From positions 11,915,485 through 11,979,484 of the forward strand of contig JAKSZU010000011.1 in assembly GCA_026018925.1 (NCBI GenBank): a stretch of DNA of 64,000 nucleotides. The letters run 5' to 3'. This stretch comes from Tupaia tana (lineage: Eukaryota > Chordata > Mammalia > Scandentia > Tupaiidae). The notes beneath the pieces were generated by a model that saw only the letters and a list, made by a program, of their open reading frames with translations, was not told the origin of the DNA and searched no databases. This document shows, piece by piece, positions 33,013 through 43,545 of this stretch; position 1 is the stretch's first letter, and the number at the start of each line of letters is the position of its first letter. Both the position numbers and the translations under genes were made by a program.

Positions 33013-33394
33013 AAACCTACCTAGCAGTTCTGGGGCAGTTTACATCTCCCCTACCCCCATTGCAGTAATTACTGAGCATCCCAGGAGCAGCCTCCTACCA
33101 CAGCATCTGCTCTGACTGGTCAACGCCAGGGTGTGCAGGTGGTTAGATATCATTAATATCACCCTCCTGCCTGCATACTCCCTGCCCAGATGAAACAGAT
33201 ACTAATGGTTTGCCAGCCCCATGCCAGTGTCAGCACAGAAGCAGGTCATTGCTGATACCCGCTTTCCCTGCCTCTCTTGCAGTTAGGAGCTGGACACAGA
33301 CCCTAGGACCTGCCTTTCAAGACACGTTCTTCTTGAATTTTGAACTGAGACTGAGATGCCAAGAATGGCCAGCAATTACGGAGCCGTGCTTTTC
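33013..33394. other. low-repeat sequence
   Basis: A tccctgcctctcttgcag acceptor-like tract ends at 33281 and one frame stays open after it. However, no donor follows before a MER5-like fragment, so no exon is called. Confidence 0.4.
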
Positions 33395-33545
33395 GAACCG
33401 CTGCACCTTTAAGAATCACCTTGAAGTCTTATTGAAAAAGCAGAGTGTGGAGTCCCAAGCCCAGAGAGTCTAATTTGGTAGATCTGGGCTGGGGCATGTC
33501 TGACATGCTTCTGGGTGATGCTGAGCAGCTGGGTGGAGAAATACA
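33395..33545 (+). mobile_element. MER5-like hAT fragment
   Basis: aagaatcaccttgaagtctt, ccaagcccagagagtctaat and gggtgatgctgagcagctgg follow the MER5/Charlie layout. Confidence 0.6.
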
Positions 33546-33936
33546 CACCAACTGGAGCAGCTCTGCTGATTGTGGCGGTGGGGCGAGATCAGGTTCCCAG
33601 GACAGCAGCGTGGGATGGTGTCCAACGTCAGCATGAGAGCTAGGCCAGATCTAAGGTGGGATTTGGGGGGTGTTTCTGACCAGCGGCTGCTGACGCGGGT
33701 CCTCCAGCTCTCCTGGCAATCCTGTGAGGTACCCCAAATCCTCTAGATTCCCTTGCTGTTTCAATTGGGCAGTTAGTTTTCGTTGCTTGTAATTAAGAAT
33801 CCTGGCTGAGACCCAGCCTCCTTTGAGCCCTAACCGTTCTTTAGTCTTCCTGACATCACACTTCCAGATGTACACTGTTGTTTCGCATCTCTGGGATTTA
33901 TGCCACGTAGCTCATCTTTGATACATGTCTGTTGAA
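33546..33936. other. low-repeat sequence
   Basis: The stretch tgctgtttcaattgggcagt, then tgtaattaagaatcctggct (33758-33807) looks like the end of an old dispersed repeat. No gene is seen. Confidence 0.4.
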
Positions 33937-33944
33937 AAACGCAT

Positions 33945-34213
33945 TGTTTTCTCTTTTTCTTTTCTTTTTGTGTTTAATTGCTAGAGGGTACATGCTCTCA
34001 CCAGATAGAGAAAGAGAAAATATCTCCCAATGGGTGTGATCATGCTGCAATCCTTTTTCCTCATTTCTCCTTCTTGTCAGGAATTTGGGCACGCATGCAC
34101 ACATGCCCAGTGTGTTTTTCAAGCCATTGGGACTGGGATTAGAACCTCAGTCGGCCATGTGGGATCTGGTTCACTATCTATAGTGCTTCATCATAGCCCT
34201 ATGGGACTGGCCC
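33945..34213 (-). mobile_element. tSINE-C
   Basis: Starts with a T-rich run and taattgctagagggtacatg. It ends agccctatgggactggccc. Confidence 0.9.
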
Positions 34214-34224
34214 TCTTTCATTTT

Positions 34225-34440
34225 CGTTTTTAACATTTGTTTGTTTTATGAAATAGACAGAGAGATACAGACAGCTCTCCCCACAGGGTCTTGACACTGA
34301 GATCCAGCCCCAGGCTCATGGCCCTGGATCATGGGCATGACCTTGTATAGTGTGTTCGGGGGATTTACAGATGTAAACCAGAACTCTTCATGCAGGTCAG
34401 TTGTCAGGGTCATATTTTACTGCTGTACCACCATCCAGCT
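34225..34440 (-). mobile_element. tSINE-D, diverged
   Basis: ttatgaaatagacagagaga, ccccacagggtcttgacact and actgctgtaccaccatccag are the reverse of the D plan. Confidence 0.65.
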
Positions 34441-34473
34441 TGTTTTTTCTTATTTCAAGAATATATGTACTGG

Positions 34474-34741
34474 GACCAGCAGTTAGCGTGATGGCTATGT
34501 TGCTGGACTTCCATGTAGTCCGACCACGGTTTGAGTCCCGGACCTGGTGGCTTAAACTCACGCCGGGCGTGTGTGCGTGTGTGCCCAAGATCCCGAGAGG
34601 AGAATGGAGGAGAAGGGATTGCGGCATGACCATCCCCCCGGGGGGTGATTTCTTGCTTTCTGTCTCTCTGTCTCTCTCTGTCTTACTGGTGAGTACATGC
34701 ACCTTATAGCAAAAAACCTCTCCAAAAAAAATGAAAAGAAA
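34474..34741 (+). mobile_element. tSINE-A
   Basis: The TSD aagaatatatgtactgg is a perfect 17 bp at 34457-34473 and 34742-34758. Confidence 0.95.
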
Positions 34742-34758
34742 AAGAATATATGTACTGG

Positions 34759-34945
34759 GGCCAGCAGGTGGCATGGTGGTCAAGGTGCTGGACTTTTACA
34801 TAGGTAACTGAGGTTTGAGTCCCAGACCTGGCAGCTTGCTTCTCACTTTCCTTCTCTGTCTCTCTCTGGTGAGCACACATGCCTTGTAGCAAATAAAAAA
34901 AATAATAATAATGATAAATAAAATGAAATAAAGAATTGTTTTATT
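34759..34945 (+). mobile_element. short tSINE (B head, A-type end)
   Basis: ggccagcaggtggcatggtg leads to ggtgagcacacatgccttgt. It sits exactly after the right TSD of the preceding tSINE-A, so the two share a target. Confidence 0.85.
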
Positions 34946-35265
34946 AAAAAAAGAATAACATGTCCTTACTGTAAACATATTTGAAAGGTACAGGGAAGCT
35001 CCAAGAAGCAAATTTAAAGTCATTTTTATTCCCATTACTAGAGACAGCCACAATGAATGGGGTTTGTTTTATCATTTTAATTTATTTTATACCTTTAATC
35101 ACTGTACCTCACTACATACGGCTTGTAAAATGAATTTATCCTACATGAATACACTTTACACCAGTCCAGTTGAAGGTATCGTACACATCGTCATCAACAC
35201 ACAGTCCTCCACTTCCGAGTCCCTTAAAGGTCTTGCCTCTCTATTTTTTTTTAAAGGCTTCCAAC

Positions 35266-35433
35266 TCTTTTTTTAAAGAATTATTTTATTTAACTTTATT
35301 TATTTTTAATTTGACCAGAGAGGGACAGAGAGAGAGAGGAAAGCGAGAAAGCAAGCCACCAGGTTCAAACTCGAACTACGGTCAGCCATGTGGGAGTCCA
35401 GCGCCCTTAACCATCACGCCACCTGCCGGTCCT
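35266..35433 (-). mobile_element. tSINE-B in L1 3' UTR
   Basis: Starts aaagaattattttatttaac and ends acgccacctgccggtcc. Confidence 0.9.
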
Positions 35434-35588
35434 TTTTTTTTTTTTTTAAGGTTGTCTCTATTTTTCTCCTTGATTCTTTTCCTCTCCCCGCCCCCCATCT
35501 CCCACCTTCTTACTACAGTGTCGCCAGTATCCATAACCATTTTCCATACAGTGAATGTTTTGTTACTTTCAAGGTTGTTTTTTTTTTT

Positions 35589-35775
35589 AAGAATTATCTA
35601 CTTAATTTAATTTATCATTATCATTACTATTATCATTTTTAATTTGCTGCAAGGCATGTGCACTTACTAGAGAGAGATAGAGAAAGAGAGAGATAGGGAG
35701 AGAGGGAAAGTGAGAAACCAAGCCACCCGATCCAGCACTCGAACCGTGGTTGGCCATGTTGGAGTCAGCGCCTCA
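35589..35775 (-). mobile_element. tSINE-B, missing the outer head
   Basis: Starts taagaattatctacttaatt and ends at ttggagtcagcgcctcaa, before the A-box end. Confidence 0.85.
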
Positions 35776-36119
35776 ATTTTTTTCTAGGCACACACATAAA
35801 TTTTTGATATTTGGGGATCATGCTTACCTTATGTTCTCAAACTCCCTTTCTTGTTCATTCCAACAATATAAGGAAACCTTTTCCTTGTCCAAAAGTATTT
35901 CACAATCTGCTTTGCAGTAGGGATGTAGCTTCCAGCATAGGATGTGCTGTAATTTATTCAATGAATCCCTGATATTTGACATGTAGGTTGATTCAAATTG
36001 TTCACTATTATAAATAATGCTGCCAACTTCTGGTTCAAAATGGCATATTTTGAATTGTTAGCAATTCCTACTACAGCCTCTCCATAGTCGAAAAATTCCT
36101 TGATTCTTTGAATTTGCGA

Positions 36120-36280
36120 ATATTTCTAATAAATATTTCTCAAGTGTCTACCAGGTGTCATGCAATATTCTAGTTGCTGAGGATAAAGAGATGAACAAAA
36201 GAGACAAAACCTCTATGGTGAAGGTAGCCTATATTCCAGGGTGGAGAACAGTAATGATACCATGGTACCTGTCATTAATA
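36120..36280 (-). mobile_element. L2 3' end
   Basis: aataaatatttctcaagtgt, ctaccaggtgtcatgcaata and agagatgaacaaaagagaca. Confidence 0.7.
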
Positions 36281-36292
36281 TACACACAACCA

Positions 36293-36558
36293 GGACCAGC
36301 AGTTAGCGTAATGGCTATGTCACTGGACTCCTATGTAGTCGGTCGCGGTTCGAGTCCCCAATCCGGTGGCTTAAAACTCACACCGGGCGTGTGTGCATGC
36401 GTGCCCAAGATCCCGAGAGGAGAATGGAGGAGAAGGGATTGCGGCGTGGCCATCCCCCCAGGGGGTGATTTCTCACTTTCTGTCTCTCTGTCTCTCTCTG
36501 TCTTTCTGTCAAGCGCACGTGCCCTATAGCAAAAACCTCTCCAAAAAAAAAAAAAAAA
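36293..36558 (+). mobile_element. tSINE-A with intact A/B boxes
   Basis: The head is ggaccagcagttagcgtaat and the B box ggttcgagtcc (36348-36358) matches the pol III consensus. The A tail is followed by a TA/CA tract. acacacaacca before the element and after the tract forms the TSD. Confidence 0.9.
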
Positions 36559-36606
36559 GTACATATATATATATGTATATATATATATACACACACACAC
36601 ACAACC
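36559..36606. repeat. (TA)n(CA)n microsatellite at SINE tail
   Basis: TATATA then CACACA directly after the poly(A) of the preceding SINE and before its right target duplicate. Confidence 0.9.
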
Positions 36607-36639
36607 ACACAGATATTAATGCCCACTGATAATAAAATA

Positions 36640-36745
36640 ACAATGACGGCAGCTACCACGTAATAGCTGTTTGCCATCTGCTAGAAAATATGCTAAGCCC
36701 TTTTTGTGCAGCTAATCCTCAGGCTCTGTTATCATCCCTGTTGTT
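36640..36745 (-). mobile_element. MIR fragment
   Basis: atgctaagccctttttgtgc and aatcctcaggctctgttatc match the antisense MIR end. Confidence 0.6.
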
Positions 36746-36884
36746 CATAAAAAGCACCACTAGTGCAGGCAGGCCTGGTACTCGGTCAGATCTGTCCCCT
36801 CCTCAAAGCTTATGATGTTGACTGGTGGGAGCAAAAGGAAGCCACCTCCTCATGGAACAGTGGACTCCCAGGTGAGGGCCAGTT

Positions 36885-37142
36885 CTTGTTTATTGCCAGA
36901 GGTTACATGTGCTCACCAGAGAGAAAGAGAGCCAGGAAGCACTCCCCTCCCCCCAGTGAGTGTAGCCATCCTGCAGTCTTCTCCCTCCATTTTCCACCCA
37001 TTGGAATTGTAGGCAAGCATGCACTTATACCCAGTGGGTTTCCTTTTTAAGTTACCAAGGCCAGGATTTGAACTATGTTCAACCATGTGGTGCCCAGTTT
37101 TCAATGCACAGCACTAGACTACTGTGCTATGGAGCTGGTCTA
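36885..37142 (-). mobile_element. tSINE-C
   Basis: Starts cttgtttattgccagaggtt and ends ctgtgctatggagctggtc. Confidence 0.9.
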
Positions 37143-37321
37143 AGAGCCTGTTTTGATCAAGGAAGTGGACAAGGGTCTGTACTTACTAAGCTTTATTTAC
37201 CACAGCTGTAGACTAAGAAGGGATGGGACCGCTACCCCCCAAGAAACTGTAGGCAATTTGCCTTCTACCTATTGACAAATGGATTACATTTTGCTCCTGA
37301 GTGAATTTAAAGAACAAAACG

Positions 37322-37504
37322 GGTCAGCAGGTTGCATGGTGGTTGGGGCTTTGGACTCCCACATAGACAGCCGCAGTTAGGGTCCCGGACCTGGCAACAT
37401 GAAAATCACACTGGGTACATGTGCAAATCCTGAGAGGTGAATGAGGAGAAGGGATTGCACCATGGCCATCTGCCCTGGAGGGTGATTTCTCCCTTTCTCT
37501 CTCA

Positions 37505-37542
<38 letters not shown>

Positions 37543-37580
37543 CGAGTGTATGCGTCCTATGGAAAAACAAAACAAAACAA
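37322..37580 (+). mobile_element. tSINE-A, older, with expanded CT run
   Basis: The head gggtcagcaggttgcatggt leads to a pure (CT)n at 37507-37541 and a CAAAA-repeat tail. Confidence 0.9.
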
Positions 37581-37810
37581 AAATACTAGCATGAGATCCA
37601 TAAGAAAATACAGGAAGAAAAGAGGAAAGGAAAGAAAAGTATGAATGAGGCCATGGCCAGATCAGTAGGAAAATGTCAGGAAGCTTTTCCACATTCACTT
37701 TTGGTCACACGAAGGCCTGGCCTTTCTGAAACATGAAATCATTAGGAGAAAACAGATCAGTGAAAAGGCACTACACTGAGATAGCTAAAAACATGAGAAG
37801 GGTGACAAAG

Positions 37811-38030
37811 GGGCCAGAAGGTGGCAGATCAGTAATGCAATTGGACCCATGTGGGAAGATTCTGAGTTTGTATGGTGAGGTCCCCACACGTGCAGTCCGC
37901 ATGAATGCATGCCTGTGACCCAGGCTGGCTGAGTCTGGGGTGGATTATGGCATGAAACCCTATTGGAGCTCCTATCACGCTGTCCCATCTCTCTGTCTCT
38001 CTCTCATAGAAGAAATAAGTAAACCTCTTT
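37811..38030 (+). mobile_element. tSINE-D, full length
   Basis: ggggccagaaggtggcagat, cccatgtgggaagattctga, ccaggctggctgagtctggg and agaagaaataagtaaacctc. Confidence 0.85.
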
Positions 38031-38560
38031 AGGGTCATAAGAAGGATTACATGAAAACTAAAAACAAAAGCAGATTAAAATGTTTGACTCTCTTACAAAG
38101 GGTAGATCCAATGCTATTGTTATAAAAAGGAGTAAGACCATATCATATATTGGGAAAGATCTGGAACTCTTGTACATTTCTATGGAGACAATTTGACCAT
38201 ACCCACTGCAACCAAAGATGCACTTTCTTTTTTTTATTCTTTTTTTGGGGGGACAGGTTTTTGCTATAGGGCACATGTGCTCGCCGGAAAGATAGAGACA
38301 GAAAGACAGAAAGCGAGAAACAACCCCCCAGGGGGGACGGCCATGCCACAATCCCTTCTCCATTCTCCTCTCTGGATCTTGGGCACACACACACACGTGC
38401 CCAGCATGAGTTTAAGCCACTGGGTCAGGGACTCGAACTGCATGGACTTGAACCACGGTCAACTACATGGGAGTCCAACGACATAGCCATTATGCCAACT
38501 GCTGGTTCCCCAAAGATGCACTTTCTATTCACTCAGGAATTCCAGTCCCAGATACTCTAC
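38031..38560 (+). mobile_element. L1M 3' region fragment split by tSINE-A
   Basis: tggaactcttgtacatttct, gagacaatttgaccataccc, then caggaattccagtcccagat after the SINE follow the L1M 3' pattern. Confidence 0.6.
38229..38509 (-). mobile_element. tSINE-A with duplicated B-box segment
   Basis: The reverse strand has two consecutive B-box-like stretches (gactcgaactgcatg then gacttgaaccacgg), an internal tandem duplication. The TSD ccaaagatgcactttct is a perfect 17 bp at 38212-38228 and 38510-38526. Confidence 0.95.
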
Positions 38561-38561
38561 G

Positions 38562-38612
38562 GTAGTGGTTCCAAACTCTGTTGAACATTAGAATCATCTG
38601 CTTTTAAAAATC
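38562..38612 (+). mobile_element. MER5-like terminal fragment
   Basis: gtagtggttccaaactctgt and gaacattagaatcatctgct match a hAT terminal inverted repeat region. Confidence 0.55.
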
Positions 38613-38617
38613 TAGTT

Positions 38618-38838
38618 GGGACTGGCCCCATTGCCAGTGGTTAAGGGAACTGGATCCCACATGGCCGACTATGGTTCAAATTCTGGCCCCAGCAGCTTGA
38701 AAAATATGCCAGGAGAATGTGCAAGTGTGCCTCAGGTCCCAACAGGACGGAGAAATGGAGGAGAAGGTATTGTGGTACGACTGGCATGGGGGGTGGAAGG
38801 TTCTTCCTCTCTCTTTCTCAGGCAGTTAAAAAAAAAAA
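38618..38838 (+). mobile_element. tSINE-C
   Basis: The head gggactggccccattgccag is followed by caggtcccaacaggacggag and a short CT run. Confidence 0.9.
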
Positions 38839-39054
38839 CAACATATTTTGAGATTTTGAAAGTTGTTTGTAAACTGTCAAGAATTATAGAGTATGAGCTA
38901 AAATTTTTTGCTATGTAAAGTAAATGTTTGTGGAAAAATGTAAAAATAAATAAATGAAAAAAAAAAAAAATGAGGATGCTCAAGTCAGGCTTTGTACTGA
39001 TTAAGTCAGAGTGTGTTGAGCATGTGAGCTTGATAGCAACCGTTTTTAAAGACG

Positions 39055-39272
39055 CTTAGCTGGCATGGAAGTTAAGAGCCCACATGACCAAGTACGTGGT
39101 TCGAGTCCAGGACCTGGTGGCTTGAAAACACTGGGCACAACTGTGCTTTCTCCCAAGAGGAGAATTAAGGAAATGGGATTGTGGCATGGCCACAATCCTG
39201 AGGGGGCTTGTGATTTCTAACTTTCCCTCTCCCTCTGTTTCTCTCCGGTGAGTGCATGTGCCTACAGAAAAA

Positions 39273-39311
<39 letters not shown>
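39055..39311 (+). mobile_element. tSINE-A, old, partly deleted head, long poly(A)
   Basis: tggcatggaagttaagagcc, aagaggagaattaaggaaat and about 36 A at 39276-39311. Confidence 0.85.
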
Positions 39312-39313
<2 letters not shown>

Positions 39314-39329
39314 TGCCCACATGATCCCA

Positions 39330-39550
39330 ATATGCAGCCTAACTTGAGAAAGACTGCGCTAAAGAAGTCACCACCTGTGTGTCCCAGTGACTTCTAGAAT
39401 GCTCGCAGCAGAATTGTTGGTAATTGCAAGAAACCTCAAATTTCCCAAAGTCCGTGGGTAGAACTGAGAGAATCTCATGTATTCACACACTGAAATACCA
39501 CAGTGAAAGCAAATGAAGTGTAGCCACCCCCATCAAGAAGAATGAATCCT
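39330..39550 (+). mobile_element. L1 3' UTR fragment
   Basis: agcagaattgttggtaattg and cacactgaaataccacagtg fit the L1 3' region. Diverged. Confidence 0.5.
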
Positions 39551-39735
39551 GGGGCTGGCAGGTGGCGTGGTGCTTAAGGGGACTCCCACATCGCCGACCC
39601 TGGTCCAGGTCCCAGACCTGGTGGCTTGCTTTCTCACTTTCCCTCTCTCTCTCACGTACACACTCTGTTCCTCTCTGGTCAAATTAAAATAAATTAAAAA
39701 ATAGTTAAGATAATTTTAAAAAGTATTTAAATAAG
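39551..39735 (+). mobile_element. tSINE-B
   Basis: The head ggggctggcaggtggcgtgg is followed by a small deletion in the tRNA-like part, then ctggtcaaattaaaataaat. Confidence 0.9.
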
Positions 39736-39744
39736 AAAAAGTAA

Positions 39745-40140
39745 TGGTATGTCACTGCTGAGATAAAGTTAGAAAAGACACTCTGGCCGTCCTATTGATT
39801 GGTCTCTCTTGCTCTCTCAAATCAGCTACTCTGGGGAAAACTGACTGCTATGTTGTGAACAGCTCTGAGAGAGGACCGTGAGACAAGAACAGGCCAACAG
39901 CCATGTAGTTCGAACACCAACTCGCAAGTAACTCCTCCAGTCCTGTACAGCCTTCAGGTGATGCACCCTAACTGACGTCCCGACTGTGATGACAGGAAAG
40001 ACCTTGAGCCAGAGCCACAAGCTAACCTCTCCAGGATTCCAGACCCTCAGAAGATGTGTGAGGTAAGAAAACTTTGTTGTTTCAAGCTGCTAAGTCTTAG
40101 GGTAATTTGATCTGCCAAATGGACTATCACTACGTAACTC
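39745..40140 (+). mobile_element. old LTR-like repeat, family not named (copy 1)
   Basis: Shares cttgagccagagccacaagc, then gattccagaccctcagaaga and a ctaagtcttagggtaatttg..ctatcacta end with a common mammalian LTR-like repeat. 60500-61045 is a second copy in the same orientation. Confidence 0.5.
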
Positions 40141-40227
40141 TAAACCAGGTTAGTGGCTTTCAGCACTAGAAAGAGGAAAAAGAAAAAGAAAAAAAGAAAA
40201 GAGAAAAAGAAAAAGGAATGAGAGGTC

Positions 40228-40340
40228 ATCTTTTTTATTTTTCTTAAGATTTTTTTATTTTTTCTATGATGGAAAGAGAGAGACAGTCACACCTAATAGG
40301 GTCACTCTGCCATGATCCATGCCATCTTTGCCTCGGTCAC

Positions 40341-40376
<36 letters not shown>

Positions 40377-40467
40377 ATCTGGCATTCTCAGGAAGGTTCC
40401 CGGATGTCAGTCCAGGACCTCTCCCATGGGGCCCAATTGCATTACCCCTGCATCACCCTCTGGACCC
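40228..40467 (-). mobile_element. tSINE-D with GT expansion
   Basis: tttctatgatggaaagagag, ggacctctcccatggggccc and cattacccctgcatcaccct. (GT)n at 40343-40372 expanded within it. Confidence 0.75.
40343..40373. repeat. (GT)n microsatellite
   Basis: About 15 GT units in the preceding SINE. Confidence 0.95.
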
Positions 40468-40482
40468 AGAGGTCATCTTTTT

Positions 40483-40751
40483 TTCTTTTTTTTTTTGGAG
40501 AGGTATTTTCGCTATAGGGCGTGTGCGCTCACCAGACAGACAGAGAGAGACAGAGAGACAGAAAGCGAAAAATCACCCCCCAGGGGGGATGGTCACGCCA
40601 CAATCCCTTCTCCTCCATTCTCTTCTCGGGATCTTGGGCACGCACACACACACGCCCGGCGTGAGTTTTAAGCCACCGGGTCCGGGACGCGAACCACGGT
40701 CGACTACGTGGGACTCCAGCAACATAGCCATTATGCTAACTGCTGGTTCCC
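40483..40751 (-). mobile_element. tSINE-A1 (young haplotype)
   Basis: An antisense copy with gggaacc head, gcgtcc B box, ttaaaactc and tgaccatcc. Flanking agaggtcatctt and agaggacatctt are the TSD. Confidence 0.95.
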
Positions 40752-40763
40752 AAGAGGACATCT

Positions 40764-41522
40764 TTGAAAGGGAGCAGAATTTCTTATGAAGTAACAAGTA
40801 TCTTCAACCATTGCCCCATTTGCCCATTTCATGCCATATGGGGACTCTTGACCTTTCCCCCAAAATTGGAGGACTCCAAAGAGAGTGCCTTGAGGTTCTA
40901 GTGCCTGGAACCTGGGACACATACCCCCTCCTTTTCTGGAGTTAGGTACTGACAGTTGACAGCTCACAGAGGGGCCCAGCATGAAGCTTGTGGAAGCAGC
41001 TGTGGGGTGGCAAATCTGGGCACAGACAGCCCATCCTCTGGGCTATCATAGAAGGGGACCAGGTAAAGGTGGGCTGACCCAGGAGAGTCATGCCAGGTGA
41101 GCAAAGAGGGAAATCTCCTGCTGTGGGCTTGAGTGGTTGATTCTCTCAAAACTTGACTGCCAGTCTTTCGGGGTGCACCCAGCATAGAACCCAGAGCAGA
41201 GAAGCATTACGTGGGCCATCAGCTATACCAACATGACACTCCAGCAGAATCCTACCTGGGACACCACCGTGATAGAGCCAGCCAAGTACATGATGGCCAA
41301 ATGGCACTGAGGACCTGGACAGGTCATGGACCTGGCCATGGAAGGAGCAGTCTTCCTTCTTCCCTTGTCGTGAAGGAACTCTTAGAGCAAGCATGCAGGG
41401 TGAGAGGGGGAAGAGAGGGGACAGCAAAGGACAAAGCTGTCTTCTGATACCCAAGCTCAGAGCGGGGGCTCTCAATCAGAGGGGAATGAAGAACAAAAAT
41501 ATCTGTCTTGAAAGGTTTACTC
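40764..41522. other. low-repeat block, nothing recognised
   Basis: About 760 bases with overlapping frames on both strands (41146-41475 minus, 41211-41447 plus). None shows a recognisable domain. Confidence 0.4.
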
Positions 41523-41538
41523 AAGATGAACTATTTTC

Positions 41539-41813
41539 GGGAACCAGCAGTTAGCGTAATGGCTATGTCGTTGGACTCCCAGGTAGTCAACCGCGGTTCG
41601 CGTCCCGGACCCGGTGGCTTAGAACTCACGCCGGGCGCGTGTGCGTGCGTGCCCAAGATCCCGAGAGGAGAATGGAGGTGAAGGGATTGCGGCGTGACCA
41701 TCCCCCCTGGGGGGTGATTTCTCGCTTTCTGTCTCTATGTCTCTCTCTGTCTGTCTGGCGAGCGCACGCGCCCTATAGCAAAAAACCTCTCCAAAAAAAA
41801 AAAAAAAAAAAAA
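41539..41813 (+). mobile_element. tSINE-A1 (young haplotype), very well preserved
   Basis: The B box is ggttcgcgtcc (41595-41605). The TSD aagatgaactattttc is a perfect 16 bp at 41523-41538 and 41814-41829. A long uninterrupted A tail and little CpG loss suggest a recent insertion. Confidence 0.97.
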
Positions 41814-41829
41814 AAGATGAACTATTTTC

Positions 41830-42150
41830 AATCTCAAGCAACTGGACAGGGCTGATATTTATGACTGGGCTTGATCCATTTTCCCGCTATTGAGTGCAAA
41901 AAAAAAAAAAAAAAAAAAAGGTTGTTGCTTCTTTTTTAGCAAAAAAGGAAGCAAATGACAAAAACTAAGCAAATATCTTGTTGGCACATGGCTAACTGGG
42001 GACTGTTTAATTAAAGTTGTTAAATAAATAAGCAGTAAGACTGAGCCGTGTACTCTACCTCCGCTTGAATGTGAGGCTGATCAGGGTCCCCTGTGCAATC
42101 ATGCCGCTCTCTTCAAGGCCTTTGACAATTATAAATGCAGATCTCTTTCA
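41830..42150. other. AT-rich sequence with poly(A)
   Basis: A run of A lies at 41898-41919. gggactgtttaattaaagtt resembles L1 3' UTR but is too short to assign. Confidence 0.4.
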
Positions 42151-42167
42151 ATGGATTAAAAATCTTG

Positions 42168-42428
42168 GGACCAGCAGTTAGCGTAATGGCTATGTCACTG
42201 GACTCCCATGTAGTCGACCGCAGTTCGAGTCCCGGACCTGGTGGCTTAAAACTCACGCCGGGCGCATGTGCGTGCGTGCCCAAGATCCTGAGAGGAGAAT
42301 GGAGGAGAAGGGATTGCGGTGTGGCCATCCCCCCTGGGGGGTGATTTCTCGCTTTCTGTCTCTCGGTCTCTCTCTGTCTTTCTGGCAGGCACACGCGCCC
42401 TATCGCAAAAACCTCTCCAAAAAAAAAA
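42168..42428 (+). mobile_element. tSINE-A
   Basis: Has the gggaccagcagttagcgtaa head, ttaaaactcac and tggccatcc, a mixed diagnostic state. Confidence 0.92.
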
Positions 42429-42589
42429 ATCTTCTGCCACCTCCAAATACTACTCTATCTTCTTAGACTCTAGACCAGCGGTATCCAGTGAAACTTTTTA
42501 TGATAATGGACATGTCTGTGCTGTCTAGTATGATAGCCACTAGCCATATGGCTACCAAGGGACTGCAATTTAATTTTTTTTATGTTTTT

Positions 42590-42832
42590 TTTTTCTGAGA
42601 GGAGAGATTTTTGCTAAAGAGCACATGCGCTCACTGGAGAGAGACAGGAAGTGAAAAATCACCCCCCAGGAGAGATGGCCATGCTGCAGTCCCTTCCATT
42701 CTCCTGTCAGGATTTTGGGCATGTATTCATTCATGCCCGGTGTGAGTTTCAAGCTGCTGGCTTCAGGTCTCAAACCATGGTCAGGCACATGGAAGTCCAG
42801 CAATGTAACCATTATGCCATCTGCTGGTCCTG
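42590..42832 (-). mobile_element. tSINE-A, older
   Basis: Starts gagatttttgctaaagagca and ends ttatgccatctgctggtcc. Confidence 0.9.
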
Positions 42833-42861
42833 AATTTTTTTAAATTATTAATTAATTAATT

Positions 42862-42990
42862 TTTTAAGGTTTTTGCCATAGAGCACATGCGCTCACCAGA
42901 AAAACAGTGAGACAGAAAGCCAGAAATCGGCCCGTGGTTGGTCATGTGGGAGTGTCTAGTGCCTTAACCACCATGCCACATGCTGGCCCC
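42862..42990 (-). mobile_element. tSINE with large internal deletion
   Basis: The 3' end (aaggtttttgccatagagca) joins directly to the tRNA-like head (cgtggttggtcatgtgggag). The middle is missing. Confidence 0.8.
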
Positions 42991-43370
42991 TGACTCCACA
43001 TTTAAAAATTTTTAATTAATTTAAATGTAAATAGCCATACTTGACTAGTGCTACCACATTTCTGGATGAAATTGTCCATCTTTCTGTCTACTAAACTTTT
43101 GAATACTTTCCTCATTTTGGGTGCATCCTCTTTTTGCTATTGCAAACTCCTAAATAGCGAGGTCATCTCGGTCAAAGTGACACTTTCACATCATCCACCA
43201 ATTCCTCCATAAATATCCTCAGAATCCAATTAAAAATAACATTGACTATGTTTACATCAAGAAAATTTGAGCACAGACTGTATAGATAGATAGTAATATT
43301 AAGGAATTACTAAAATTATGTACTGAACTATTTACAGATAAGATGCTCTGCTGTCTATGTTTTAGAGAAC

Positions 43371-43545
43371 AGATGGTAATGCAGCGGTAGAACGCCAACA
43401 GTCTGTGAGACAGACCCATGTGGGAAGATTGCCAGTTTACAGTCAGACGCTGGGCATGCATATGCCCACAGTCTGGGGTTGGCCAGAGTTGGGGGTGGAT
43501 CATGGTTTCAGGACACTGCTGTTGGTTCTCTCTCTCTCACTTATA
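43371..43545 (+). mobile_element. tSINE-D joined to an A-type body
   Basis: ggtaatgcagcggtagaacg, cccatgtgggaagattgcca and ggttggccagagttgggggt, then a CT run ending acttatag. It is directly joined to A-type sequence. Confidence 0.8.

Larger units (their letters stand above)
35060..36060 (-). mobile_element. L1 3' UTR and related fragments, broken by SINEs
   Basis: cctacatgaatacactttac and ccagtccagttgaaggtatc are clearly homologous to the antisense L1 3' UTR at 53170-53260 of this window. Pieces at 35060-35265 and 35434-35588, then a different L1M-like piece at 35780-36060. Confidence 0.75.
42460..43080. mobile_element. non-autonomous DNA transposon fragment split by two SINEs
   Basis: tagaccagcggtatccagtg, then tatgatagccactagccata before the insertions, and aatagccatacttgactagt after them, resemble a common hAT-like element with a cagcggt-type terminus. 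Confidence 0.5.

Noticed and set aside
33210-33473. Possible exon after a strong pyrimidine tract ending in cag at 33281
   Set aside because: There is no donor before the frame enters a MER5-like element.
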